Assembly (NCBI RefSeq): GCF_030159095.1
Contig: NZ_BRXS01000001.1
Location: forward strand, 620,001-684,000
Source: Roseisolibacter agri
GTDB lineage: Bacteria > Gemmatimonadota > Gemmatimonadetes > Gemmatimonadales > Gemmatimonadaceae
Length of the DNA stretch: 64,000 bases
Direction of reading: 5' to 3'
Within the stretch, counting starts at the first letter, position 1. The number at the start of each line of letters is the position of its first letter. The notes under the pieces are model-generated. The model saw only the letters and a list, made by a program, of their open reading frames with translations. It made no database searches and had not been told where the DNA came from. Of this stretch, positions 26,784 to 41,086 are shown piece by piece. The translations under genes were made by a program, and so were the position numbers.

Positions 26784-27989
26784 ATGACCCGCCCCCATGC
26801 CGCCTTCGCCGTCGCCGCGCCCGGCCTCGCTCCGCTCGTCGCCGACGAGCTGCGCGCGATCGGCCTGCGCCCCACCGCGGTCGAGGAGGCCGGCGTCGCC
26901 TTCGCCGCGCACGACACCGGCGTCTGGAGCGCGAACCTGCGCCTGCGCACCGCGAGCCGCGTGCTCGTGCGGCTGGGGCAGTTCCGCGCGACCGACTTCC
27001 GCGAGCTGGAGCGGCAGGCGCGCGCGCTGGCGTGGGAGACGTTCGTGACCGCCGACGTGACGCCGCGGCTGCGCGTGACCTGCCGCAAGTCGCGCCTCTA
27101 CCACTCCGACGCGGTGGCCGGCCGCGTGGCCGACGCGATCGCGCACCGCGTGGGCGGGCGCGGCGGCTTCGCATCGGCGGCCGAGACGGAGGATGAGCAG
27201 GACGCGGGCGAGAGCAGCGACGCCGGCGACGACGCGCTCGCGCCGCTGATCGTCGTGCGCTTCCTCCACGACGAGTGCACGGTGAGCGTCGACAGCTCGG
27301 GCGCGCTGCTGCACCGCCGCGGCTACCGGCAGGCGGTGGGGCGCGCGCCGCTGCGCGAGACGCTCGCCGCCGCGATGCTGCTCGCCGCCGGCTACGACGG
27401 CTCGGCCCCCTTCGTCGATCCGCTCTGCGGCTCGGGCACGCTGCCGATCGAGGCGGCGCTGATCGCGCGCGACCTGGCGCCGGGCCGCCATCGCCGCTTC
27501 GCGTTCGAGCGGTGGCCGAACTTCGACGCCGCGCGCTGGGCGAAGCTGCTGGCCGACGCGGACACGCGCGCGAAGCCGCACGCGCCGTCGACGATCGAGG
27601 GGAGCGACCGCGACGCGGGCGCGATCGCCGCCGCCGCGCAGAACGCCGTGCGGGCGGGCGTGGCGGCGGACGTGCGCTTCACGCAGCGCGCGCTGTCGTC
27701 GCTGGCGCTCTCGGACGAGCAGCCGGGCTGGGTGGTGGCGAATCCGCCGTACGGCAAGCGCGTCGGCGAGAGCGGTGCGCTGCGCGACCTGTGGGCGCGG
27801 CTCGGCGACGTGCTGCGCGTCGTGGCACCCGGGTGGCGCGTCGCGCTGCTCGGTCCAGATCCGGCGCTGGAGCGGCAGCTGCGACTGCCGCTGTCGCCCG
27901 CGCTGCGCACGACCAACGGCGGGATCCCGGTGCGCGTGCTGGTCGGCACCGTCCCCGCGGACGCGGCGCAGGACACGCGACCCGCCTGA
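26784..27989 (+). CDS. THUMP-domain class I SAM-dependent RNA methyltransferase (RlmL/Trm14-like)
   Basis: 401 residues. The N-terminal half (1-150) fits a ferredoxin-like plus THUMP RNA-binding module (FAVAAPGLAPLVADELRAIG, then VSVDSSGALLHRRGYRQAVG near 170-190). The methyltransferase half has FVDPLCGSGTLPIEAALIA (SAM-binding motif I) and VVANPPYGKR near residue 320, the NPPY catalytic motif of N-methylating enzymes. It likely methylates guanine in rRNA or tRNA. A Glu/Asp-rich insert near 132-150 is unusual. It is about half the length of E. coli RlmL, which is fused to RlmK. Confidence 0.92.
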   Translation: MTRPHAAFAVAAPGLAPLVADELRAIGLRPTAVEEAGVAFAAHDTGVWSANLRLRTASRVLVRLGQFRATDFRELERQARALAWETFVTADVTPRLRVTCRKSRLYHSDAVAGRVADAIAHRVGGRGGFASAAETEDEQDAGESSDAGDDALAPLIVVRFLHDECTVSVDSSGALLHRRGYRQAVGRAPLRETLAAAMLLAAGYDGSAPFVDPLCGSGTLPIEAALIARDLAPGRHRRFAFERWPNFDAARWAKLLADADTRAKPHAPSTIEGSDRDAGAIAAAAQNAVRAGVAADVRFTQRALSSLALSDEQPGWVVANPPYGKRVGESGALRDLWARLGDVLRVVAPGWRVALLGPDPALERQLRLPLSPALRTTNGGIPVRVLVGTVPADAAQDTRPA

Positions 27990-28004
27990 GCGACGCGCCG
28001 GACT

Positions 28005-28155
28005 CTCTTTGGCCTTTGGAGCGGATACGGATGCTCCGGATCGGAGCGGATCCTTCGGATCGCTCCGCGTGGCGGCGACGTCCCATGCACGACGCGGAGC
28101 GATCCGAAGAATCCGTCGGGATCCGGAGCATCCGTTATTCCCCCAAGAGCCGCAG
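28005..28155. repeat. Family B palindromic element, copy B3
   Basis: It lies in the 189-nt convergent gap between the methyltransferase and the Ig-like lipoprotein. The left arm GGATACGGATGCTCCGGATC and GATCCTTCGGATCGCTCC mirror GGAGCGATCCGAAGAATCC and GGATCCGGAGCATCCG. The centre is GGCGGCGACGTCCCATGCAC. Orientation of the centre is as in B2 and opposite to B1 and B4. Confidence 0.85.
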
Positions 28156-28178
28156 GGGGCCGGCGCGCGGAGCCGTCC

Positions 28179-29321
28179 TCAGGGCTGTCGCGGCAGGAAC
28201 AGTCCGATGCGGTACTCGGCGATGCGCGGTGGGCCGAACTCGGTGAACGCGGGCGTGAGCCCCGATCCCGCGGGCGGCGTGATGCGCACGCGATAGAACG
28301 CGCTCGGCAGATCGGCGAACCGCGCCTCGCCCTGCGCGTCCGTCGTCGCGGTGCCGACCAGCACGCGCGTGCCGAGGGAGTCGGCGGGCTGGGTGGACGC
28401 CGTGCGCTCGTAGCGGAACAGCTCCACCTGCGCGCCCGGCAGCCGCACGCTGACGGCCGTGTCGCGCGTCCCCGCGGCCGGCGGCGCGCCCGGGCCGAGC
28501 GCGATCGTCGTCAGCGTGAAGCGCGCGACGGGCGCGGGCGGCGGAGCGGGCGGCAGCGTGTCGGTGCGCGGGATGCTGTCGCGCGCCGGCAGCACCGTCA
28601 CCGCGAGCGAGTCGCGCATCCCGTCCACCGCCACGTGCAGCCACGTCGTGCCCGCCGCGACGCCCGTGAGCGTGGCATGGATCGCCGTGTCGCTCGCCGC
28701 CGACGTGAACGTCAGCCGCGCGATCGCCGCGTCCTGCACGTGCCACTCGGCCTGCCGGCCGCGCGTGGGCGTCAGCTGGCCGTTCGCGTCCACCAGCTGC
28801 GCCTGCACCCACGCGCCGCGGCCCACCGCGGCGGTCAGCGTGCGCGGGAAGAGCCGCAGTGCCACCGCCGGGCCGACGGGCGGACGCGGCGTGCCCGGCG
28901 TGACCGTGACGACGATCGAGTCGCGCAGCTCGCCCGCGCTCGCGTACAGCGTCGTGCTGCCCACCGCGACGCCGTGCACGAAGCCCGAGTCGCTGACGGT
29001 CGCGACCGCGACGTTCGAGACGCGCCACCGGACCGGCCCCGCCAGCGACGCGAGCGACGGCAGCCCCTGCGCGTTCACGGGATGGACGCTGACCGCCGCG
29101 CGCGCGCCCGGCACGACCTCCAGCGCGCGCGGCGCGATGCGGATGCCGGCGACCGCGTTCGGCACGGGCGCCGCCGGCGTGCTGTCGCGCGGCGAGCCGG
29201 AGACGGTGCTCGTGGGCGGCGAGTCGGGCGGCGTCACCTCGCCGTCGCGGCACGCGGCCGCGCCGAGGAGCAGCGCGAGCGCGAGCGGGCAGGACGGAAG
29301 GGGTCGGAAGGCGGAGCGCAT
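28179..29321 (-). CDS. Lipoprotein with bacterial Ig-like (BIG2) domains
   Basis: 380 residues from ATG 29321, with GAGGTG just upstream. The signal ends LGAAAC, giving lipidated Cys24. A Ser/Thr/Pro linker leads to two or three Ig-like units, each with the BIG2 pattern of a value strand and closing 'a-T-V-s-d-s-G-f-V-x-G-v-a-v-G-s-T' (VATVSDSGFVHGVAVGSTTLYA; LTGVAAGTTWLHVAV). The last 110 residues form a different beta module (VELFRYERT, RFADLPSAFYRVRITPPAG) like a carboxypeptidase-regulatory or SpaA-type fold. It is probably a cell-surface adhesion or scaffold protein; its ligand is unknown. Confidence 0.82.
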   Translation of the reverse strand: MRSAFRPLPSCPLALALLLGAAACRDGEVTPPDSPPTSTVSGSPRDSTPAAPVPNAVAGIRIAPRALEVVPGARAAVSVHPVNAQGLPSLASLAGPVRWRVSNVAVATVSDSGFVHGVAVGSTTLYASAGELRDSIVVTVTPGTPRPPVGPAVALRLFPRTLTAAVGRGAWVQAQLVDANGQLTPTRGRQAEWHVQDAAIARLTFTSAASDTAIHATLTGVAAGTTWLHVAVDGMRDSLAVTVLPARDSIPRTDTLPPAPPPAPVARFTLTTIALGPGAPPAAGTRDTAVSVRLPGAQVELFRYERTASTQPADSLGTRVLVGTATTDAQGEARFADLPSAFYRVRITPPAGSGLTPAFTEFGPPRIAEYRIGLFLPRQP

Positions 29322-29707
29322 GGTCACCTCGGGTCGGCCTTCGGCGGTGCAACCCCGCGCAGCCCGCCCCCTACGCGGCGGCTGCCTGCACGGGCGCCTG
29401 CGCGCGGCGGCAGGGCGACGACGGGCGGCAGCGCCGCCCCGAGGGTGGCGCGCCGGCCGCCGGATGCGGAACGCACGCTCTCGCTGCTGGTACCTTGGGC
29501 ACGGGCGTGCGGTCACGCATGTTCCTTTGAATGCGACGGATCCCGGTTTGAAGCGGCCTCGACTGGCGTTCTTCTTGCTGAGGCCGGATCGCGCCGCATG
29601 TTTCGGTGGGAGCTTAGCTTTCCCGCCGCCTTCCGTCTTACCGGCCGCCCCGCCAGGCGGTCGGCCTCGGGCGTTCCCGCCCCGCGCATCCTGCCCCGGA
29701 CCCGACC
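29322..29707. other. 386-nt divergent intergenic region upstream of the poly-HAMP kinase
   Basis: The first 140 nt next to the lipoprotein gene are Gly/Ala-codon-like GC-rich DNA without a supported gene. The half near the kinase is less GC-rich and holds several TANNNT hexamers, among them TACCTT (29491) and TAGCTT (29615-29620). I see no RNA gene or operator that I can name. Confidence 0.4.
29615..29620 (+). promoter_or_regulatory. Possible -10 element (TAGCTT) of the kinase cluster
   Basis: TAGCTT occurs in a locally A/T-richer stretch 88 nt before the kinase GTG, which would give a leader of about 80 nt. It is identical to the hexamer before the THUMP methyltransferase. There is no clear -35 box. 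Confidence 0.3.
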
Positions 29708-36061
<6,354 letters not shown>

Positions 36062-36065
36062 GGTC

Positions 36066-36210
36066 GGTGAGGCGGAGGACGGAATGGCGGAGGACGGTGG
36101 AGCGGATGACGGAAGGGCGTGAGACGGTGGGGCGAGCCGGCGGCCCCGCCGTTGCGTACTCCGCCGTTCCGTTCGACGCGGTTCCGTTCTCCGCCGTTCC
36201 GTCCTCCGCA
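36066..36210. repeat. Family A palindromic element, copy A2 (degenerate centre)
   Basis: It starts about 5 nt after the kinase TAA and ends about 15 nt before the cheR ATG. Outer arms keep GCGGAGGACGGA-type units and their mirror CCGTTCCGTCCTCCGC. The centre is reduced to GGGGC-GAGCCGGCG-GCCCC and lacks the GGCGGACCC block of A1, A3 and A4. Being between co-oriented genes, it may attenuate or stabilise the mRNA rather than end it. Confidence 0.78.
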
Positions 36211-36224
36211 GCAACGCGCAGTTC

Positions 36225-37073
36225 ATGACTCTGCCCTCCGCCCCCACCACCTACGACCCCGCCCTGGAGCGGCTCGAGATCGAGCTGCTGCTGGAAGCCG
36301 TCTACCGGCACTACGGGTTCGACTTCCGCGGCTACGCGTACGCGTCGCTGCGGCGGCGGGCGTGGAAGCGGATCCAGGCGGAGCGGCTGGAGACGGTGAG
36401 CGACCTGCAGGCGGCGGTGCTGCACGACCCGGAGGTGCTCGACCGGCTGCTGGACGACCTGTCGGTCAACGTCACCGCGATGTTCCGGGACCCGAACTTC
36501 TTCCTCGCCTTCCGGGAGAAGGTCGTCCCGCTGCTGCGCACGTATCCCTTCTTCCGCATCTGGCACGCAGGGTGCTCGACGGGGGAGGAGGTGTACTCGA
36601 TGGCGATCCTCCTGGAGGAGGAGGGGCTGTACGACCGGGCCCGCATCTACGCCACCGACATGAACGAGCGGGTGCTGCGCCAGGCCAGGGCCGGGATCTT
36701 CCCGCTCGAGCGGATGCAGGAGTACACGGACAACTACATCCGGGCCGGGGGGCGGCGCTCGTTCTCCGAGTACTACACGGCGGGCTACGACGGCGCGCTG
36801 TTCGACCCGGCGCTGCTGCGGAACGTCGTCTTCGCGCAGCACAACCTCGTCACCGACCGCTCGTTCAGCGAGTTCAACGCGATCCTCTGCCGGAACGTGC
36901 TCATCTACTTCGACAAGTCGCTGCAGACGCGCGTCCACCGGCTCTTCTACGACAGCCTGGCCAAGTTCGGCGTGCTGGCGCTGGGCGGGAAGGAGACGCT
37001 GCGGTTCTCGGCCTTCGAGGAGTGCTTCGAGCAGCTCGCGCCGGCCGAGAAGGTCTACCGCAAGGTGCGGTGA
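36225..37073 (+). CDS. cheR: CheR-type protein-glutamate O-methyltransferase
   Basis: 282 residues, the normal CheR length. An N-terminal helical domain (1-85, RRRAWKRIQAERLETVSDLQAAVL) precedes the SAM-binding domain with VTAMFRDPNFF, the motif HAGCSTGEEVYSMAI (114-128) and the later ATDMNERVLRQARAG. The NVLIYFDKSLQTRVH block is also conserved. It methylates glutamates, classically on chemoreceptors. No receptor, CheA or CheW gene is present here, so its target may be the neighbouring kinases or an unlinked receptor. The cheB gene begins 1 nt after its stop. Confidence 0.93.
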   Translation: MTLPSAPTTYDPALERLEIELLLEAVYRHYGFDFRGYAYASLRRRAWKRIQAERLETVSDLQAAVLHDPEVLDRLLDDLSVNVTAMFRDPNFFLAFREKVVPLLRTYPFFRIWHAGCSTGEEVYSMAILLEEEGLYDRARIYATDMNERVLRQARAGIFPLERMQEYTDNYIRAGGRRSFSEYYTAGYDGALFDPALLRNVVFAQHNLVTDRSFSEFNAILCRNVLIYFDKSLQTRVHRLFYDSLAKFGVLALGGKETLRFSAFEECFEQLAPAEKVYRKVR

Positions 37074-37074
37074 C

Positions 37075-37749
37075 GTGGAGCGGGGGCGGGCGACGGGGCG
37101 GCCGCCGTCGACGGCGGCCGAGACGGGGGCCGGGGCCCGGCCGCTGGTCATCATCGGCGCCTCCTGGGGCGGGCTGCACGCCGTGAGTACCATTCTGGCC
37201 GCGCTCCCGCGGGACTTCGACACCCCCGTGGCCATCGTCCAGCACCGGGCGAAGGAGAGCGACGGCCTGCTGGTGGGGCTGCTGCAGAGCGTCACCACGC
37301 TCCACGTCCGGGACGTCGAGGACAAGGAGCCGATCCTCCCGGGGCACGTCTACGTGGCGCCGCCCGACTATCATCTGCTGGTGGACGACGACCACTTCTC
37401 GCTCTCGATGGACGCCGCCGTGCGCTACAGCCGCCCGTCCATCGACGTGGCCCTGGCCAGCGCCGCCGACAGCGGCGGCGCGGCGGCCATCGGCGTGCTC
37501 CTGACCGGCGCCAACGACGACGGGGCCCGCGGGCTGCGCCACATCGTCGACAAGGGCGGCCGCGCGATCGTCCAGGACCCGGCGACCGCCGAGGTGCGCA
37601 CGATGCCCGAGGCCGGGCTGCGCGCGCTCGACGGCGCGCCGCGCGACCGGTGGAGCGTCGCGCCGCTGCCGGAGATCGCCGCCCGGATCGCCGCGCTGGC
37701 GACGACGCCGGACAGCCAGCGGGCGCGCGCGCGGTGGGAGGCGCGGTGA
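37075..37749 (+). CDS. cheB: CheB-type protein-glutamate methylesterase without receiver domain
   Basis: 224 residues from GTG 37075. Only the catalytic domain is present. The triad is visible: Ser30 in IIGASWGGLHA, His57 in IVQHRAKES and Asp149 in LTGANDDGARG. PGHVYVAPPDYHLLV is the family's conserved strand. The usual N-terminal receiver, which in E. coli blocks the active site until phosphorylated, is missing, so activity must be controlled in another way. It starts 1 nt after cheR and overlaps the next kinase gene by 4 nt (GTGA), so the three are coupled. Confidence 0.92.
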   Translation: MERGRATGRPPSTAAETGAGARPLVIIGASWGGLHAVSTILAALPRDFDTPVAIVQHRAKESDGLLVGLLQSVTTLHVRDVEDKEPILPGHVYVAPPDYHLLVDDDHFSLSMDAAVRYSRPSIDVALASAADSGGAAAIGVLLTGANDDGARGLRHIVDKGGRAIVQDPATAEVRTMPEAGLRALDGAPRDRWSVAPLPEIAARIAALATTPDSQRARARWEAR

Positions 37750-39149
37750 GCCAGGACGTCGAGCAGGATCTCGAGGTGGACCTGCCCCCGGCCCCGCAGG
37801 CGTCCCAGACGCCGGCCTCCCTGGCCACGACGGCCGAGTGGGGCCCGCTGCTCGACCCGCACGCCGGCGAGCCGCCCGAGCCCGTGAGCATCCTGCTGGT
37901 CGACGACCGGCCGGAGAACCTGCTGGCGCTGGAGGCGATCCTCGAGCCGCTGGGCCAGCACCTGGTGCGCGCGACGTCGGGCGAGGAGGCGCTGCGCCGG
38001 CTGCTGGTGCAGGACTTCGCGCTCATCCTGCTCGACGTGCAGATGCCGGGGATGAACGGCTTCGAGGCCGCGGAGCTGATCAAGGCGCGCGAGCGCTCGC
38101 GCGCGATCCCGATCATCTTCCTGACCGCGATCAACAAGGAGGACGCGTACGTCTACCGCGGCTACGAGGTCGGCGCGGTGGACTACCTGTTCAAGCCGTT
38201 CAACCCCGAGGTGCTGCGCTCCAAGGTCTCGGTGTTCGTCGAGATGCACCACAAGCGCGAGCAGCTGCGGCGGCAGGAGCAGGCGCTGCGCGAGAGCGAG
38301 CGGCGCGAGCTGGAGCTCTCGATGCGCGCGCGCCTGCTGGAGCAGGAGGCGCGCACGGCGGCGGAGCTGGAGGCGTTGAACGCGGAGCTGAAGGGGCTCA
38401 ACGAGGAGCTGCAGGCGCGGCAGGCGGCGCTGGAGCGCGCGATGGCGTCGCGGAGCCGCTTCTACGCGTCGATGAGCCATGAGCTGCGCACGCCGATCAA
38501 CGCCATCATCGGCTACAACACGCTGCTGCTCGACGGCATCTACGGGCCGCTGAGCGACCAGCAGCAGCACGGCATCGCGCGCACGCACCACGCCGCGCGC
38601 CACCTGCTGGAGCTGGTGAACGACGTCCTCGACCTGTCCAAGATCGAGGCGGGGAAGTTCGAGCTGTCGGTGCAGCCGACGGCGTTCCCGGCGCTGATCG
38701 AGGACCTGTTCGTCACCGTGCGCCCGATGGCCGACGAGCACGGGAGCGAGCTGACGCTGCTGCACGACGCCCAGCACGTCACGCTCGACACCGATCCGCG
38801 GCGCGTGCGGCAGATCCTGCTCAACCTGCTCTCGAACGCGATCAAGTTCGGCGCCGGCAAGCCGATCGCGGTCACGAGCCACCCGCGCGAGGACGGCGGG
38901 CTGGAGCTCGCGGTCCGCGACCACGGGCCCGGCATCGCCCCCGACGACCTGCCGCGCATCTTCGACGAGTTCGTCCAGCTCGCGCACAGCGGCAACACCG
39001 GGCAGCCCACGGGTACGGGACTGGGCCTGCCGATCTCGAAGCGTCTCGCGGAGCTGCTGGGTGGCCAGCTGACCGCCGAGTCGCAGCTGGGGCACGGCAG
39101 TACCTTCCGTCTGCAGCTGCCCGCCCGGGCGCCGCGCGTCGCCGAATAG
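37746..39149 (+). CDS. Receiver-histidine kinase hybrid
   Basis: 467 residues from GTG 37746 overlapping the cheB stop. A receiver comes first (SILLVDDRPENLLALEAIL, phospho-acceptor Asp97 in LILLDVQMPGMNGFEA, Lys150 in YLFKPFNPEVL), then a coiled coil (about 165-238), HisKA with His245 in SHELRTPINAIIGY, and an HATPase with NLLSNAIKF, DHGPGI and GTGLGLPISKRL. It has no membrane segment. The receiver-first layout is common next to CheB/CheR pairs and lets one kinase be controlled by another, here probably by the poly-HAMP kinase. A fixed output is not apparent. Confidence 0.93.
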   Translation: MSQDVEQDLEVDLPPAPQASQTPASLATTAEWGPLLDPHAGEPPEPVSILLVDDRPENLLALEAILEPLGQHLVRATSGEEALRRLLVQDFALILLDVQMPGMNGFEAAELIKARERSRAIPIIFLTAINKEDAYVYRGYEVGAVDYLFKPFNPEVLRSKVSVFVEMHHKREQLRRQEQALRESERRELELSMRARLLEQEARTAAELEALNAELKGLNEELQARQAALERAMASRSRFYASMSHELRTPINAIIGYNTLLLDGIYGPLSDQQQHGIARTHHAARHLLELVNDVLDLSKIEAGKFELSVQPTAFPALIEDLFVTVRPMADEHGSELTLLHDAQHVTLDTDPRRVRQILLNLLSNAIKFGAGKPIAVTSHPREDGGLELAVRDHGPGIAPDDLPRIFDEFVQLAHSGNTGQPTGTGLGLPISKRLAELLGGQLTAESQLGHGSTFRLQLPARAPRVAE

Positions 39150-39196
39150 CCGGCCTGCGGCACTTGCACGCAGCAACGTCCCACCCGCGCCCGGCG

Positions 39197-39202
39197 TAAC
39201 GT
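39197..39202 (+). promoter_or_regulatory. Candidate -10 element (TAACGT) for leaderless PAS-GAF kinase mRNA
   Basis: TAACGT ends 6 nt before the GTG start at 39209 and no Shine-Dalgarno is possible in the space. It implies the kinase has its own promoter within the signalling block. Confidence 0.45.
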
Positions 39203-39208
39203 AGGATC

Positions 39209-40906
39209 GTGACGAGCTTCGACCAGAACGCGCGGTCGCACGACGCGGACGGCCCCCCGGCCGCCCCCTCTACGGCCGCGCTCGCCGAGCCGGGCACGCC
39301 GCCGGCGCTGCACGCCGCGTCCGACTGGCTGCTGGAGAGCATCGGCGAGGGGCTGTTCGTCCTCGACGCCGCCTGGCGCCTCACCTACGTCAACGCCGCA
39401 GCCGAGCGGATCACGGCCACCCCGCGCGCCGAGATGGTGGGGCGCCCGGTGTGGGACGTGTTCCCGACGCTCGCCGGCTCGTCCGTGGACGCGGCCTGGC
39501 ACGCGACGATGGAGAAGCGCGCGCAGATGGAGCTCCGCTCGGTCCCGTTGCCAAAGCGTATCGGCGGGCCGACGGCCGGCTGGTTCGACACGCGCAGCTA
39601 CCCCGTGGACGACCCGGCGGGTGCCGGCGCGGGCGGGATCGTCGTGCTGTTCACGGAGGTCGGCCGCCGCGAGCGCGAGCAGCGCGAGCTGGCCGCCCGC
39701 AGCGAGGAGAACGAGCGGCTGCGCGAGCTGGCGCGGGCGATGGCCGCCGTGGCCGACTCGGGGCCGCTGCTGGTGGCGCTGTGCGAGGCGGCGATGGCGC
39801 TCTGCCACGCGCAGGGCGCCACGGTGGCCGAGATCGGCGAGACCGAGGGGCGCTTCATCGCCAGCCTGGGGCATCCGCCCGAGGTGCTCGACCACACCTT
39901 CCCGCTGGAGGGGACGCTCACCGGCCGGCTGCTGGAGGCGTTCCGCGCGCGCGGCGAGGTGAGCCTGCTCGCCGTCGAGGCCTCCGAAGCGCACGACTCG
40001 GCCTTCTGCGGCCAGCTGTCCGACGGGCAGCCGGTGGGCGCGATCCTGCTCGCGCCGCTGGCCGCGCACGGGGAGCTGCTGGGCGTGCTCGCCATCTCGC
40101 GCCGGGCGACGGCACCGCCGTTCGGGCGGCACGACGAGGAGCTGCTGCGGGTGGTCGCAGACCACGCGTCGCTGGCGCTCTGGAAGGCGCGGCTGGTGGA
40201 GGCCGCGCACGCCGCGAGCCGCACGTCGAGCAGCTTCCTGGCGACGGTGAGCCACGAGCTGCGCACGCCGCTGACGGCGCTCACGGGCTACGGCGAGCTG
40301 CTGGCCGACGAGATCCTGGGGCCGCTGACCAGCGACCAGCACGACGTCGTGGAGCGCATGCGCGGCGTGACCCACCAGCTGACGGCGATGATCGAGGAGA
40401 TCCTCACCTTCTCGAGCCTGGAGGCGGGGCGCGAGCTGGTGCGGTGCATCCCCGTGGACGTCGCCGAGGTGGTGCAGTCGGTGGTGGCGGTGGTGGAGCC
40501 GCTGGCGAAGCAGAAGGGGCTGGAGTTCCGCGTCGAGGTGCCGCCGCTGCCGCCGCCGCTGACGACGGACCCGGACAAGGTGCGGCAGATCCTGGTGAAC
40601 CTGGGCGCGAACGCGGTGAAGTTCACGGACCGCGGGCGCGTGTCGCTGACGGTGTGCGCGGACGACGGCCACGTGCGGCTCGCGGTCGCGGACACCGGCG
40701 TGGGGATCGCCGACGCCGACCGGCCGCGCCTGTTCCGGGCGTTCAGCCAGCTCGACACGGGCCTCACCCGGCGGTACGGCGGCACCGGCCTCGGTCTCCA
40801 CATCTCGCAGCGGCTGGCGCAGCTGCTGGGCGGGGAGATCACGGTGGACTCCGTGGTGGGGGAGGGGTCGACGTTCACGCTCGTGCTCCCGACGACTCCC
40901 CATTAG
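39209..40906 (+). CDS. Soluble PAS-GAF histidine kinase
   Basis: 565 residues from GTG 39209. PAS domain about 30-145 (LLESIGEGLFVLDAAWRLTYVNAAAERI and a VVLFTEVG end), a short coiled coil, GAF about 165-325, HisKA with His349 in [14 protein letters not shown], then an HATPase domain with NLGANAVKF, DTGVGIAD and GTGLGLHISQRL. There is no membrane helix and no receiver, so it probably phosphorylates a receiver in trans; receivers are available in the poly-HAMP kinase and the adjacent REC-kinase. Family A copy A3 follows its TAG directly. Confidence 0.93.
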   Translation: MTSFDQNARSHDADGPPAAPSTAALAEPGTPPALHAASDWLLESIGEGLFVLDAAWRLTYVNAAAERITATPRAEMVGRPVWDVFPTLAGSSVDAAWHATMEKRAQMELRSVPLPKRIGGPTAGWFDTRSYPVDDPAGAGAGGIVVLFTEVGRREREQRELAARSEENERLRELARAMAAVADSGPLLVALCEAAMALCHAQGATVAEIGETEGRFIASLGHPPEVLDHTFPLEGTLTGRLLEAFRARGEVSLLAVEASEAHDSAFCGQLSDGQPVGAILLAPLAAHGELLGVLAISRRATAPPFGRHDEELLRVVADHASLALWKARLVEAAHAASRTSSSFLATVSHELRTPLTALTGYGELLADEILGPLTSDQHDVVERMRGVTHQLTAMIEEILTFSSLEAGRELVRCIPVDVAEVVQSVVAVVEPLAKQKGLEFRVEVPPLPPPLTTDPDKVRQILVNLGANAVKFTDRGRVSLTVCADDGHVRLAVADTGVGIADADRPRLFRAFSQLDTGLTRRYGGTGLGLHISQRLAQLLGGEITVDSVVGEGSTFTLVLPTTPH

Positions 40907-40907
40907 C

Positions 40908-41069
40908 GGAGGACGGAACGGCGGAGGACGGTGAAGCGGACGACGGAACGGCGTGAAACGATGAAGCGGACCCTCCAGGCTCGAAGCTTCGAGCTGGTGG
41001 GTCCGCCGTTCCGTTTCACGCCGTATCGGTTTCCGCCGTTCCGTCCTCCGCCGTATCGTCCTCCGCCTC
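40908..41069. repeat. Family A palindromic element, copy A3
   Basis: It starts within 2 nt of the PAS-GAF kinase stop and ends shortly before the sucA promoter-like hexamer. Arms: GCGGAGGACGGAACGGCGG, GGCGTGAAACG, GCGGACCC, mirrored by GGGTCCGCC, GTTTCACGCC, CCGTTCCGTCCTCCGCC. The centre is the perfect palindrome TCGAAGCTTCGA at 40981-40992. Confidence 0.88.
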
Positions 41070-41075
41070 ACCAGT

Positions 41076-41081
41076 TATTTT
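41076..41081 (+). promoter_or_regulatory. Candidate -10 element (TATTTT) for leaderless sucA mRNA
   Basis: TATTTT lies in GTTATTTTGCGGC just before ATG 41087 (5 nt spacing, or 6 nt for the overlapping TTATTT). This A/T-rich patch stands out in the GC-rich surroundings. Confidence 0.45.
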
Positions 41082-41086
41082 GCGGC

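Noticed and set aside
40931-41086. 52-residue N-terminal extension of SucA
   Set aside because: It is translated palindrome A3; known E1 proteins begin at the chosen ATG, and the promoter-like hexamer lies between.
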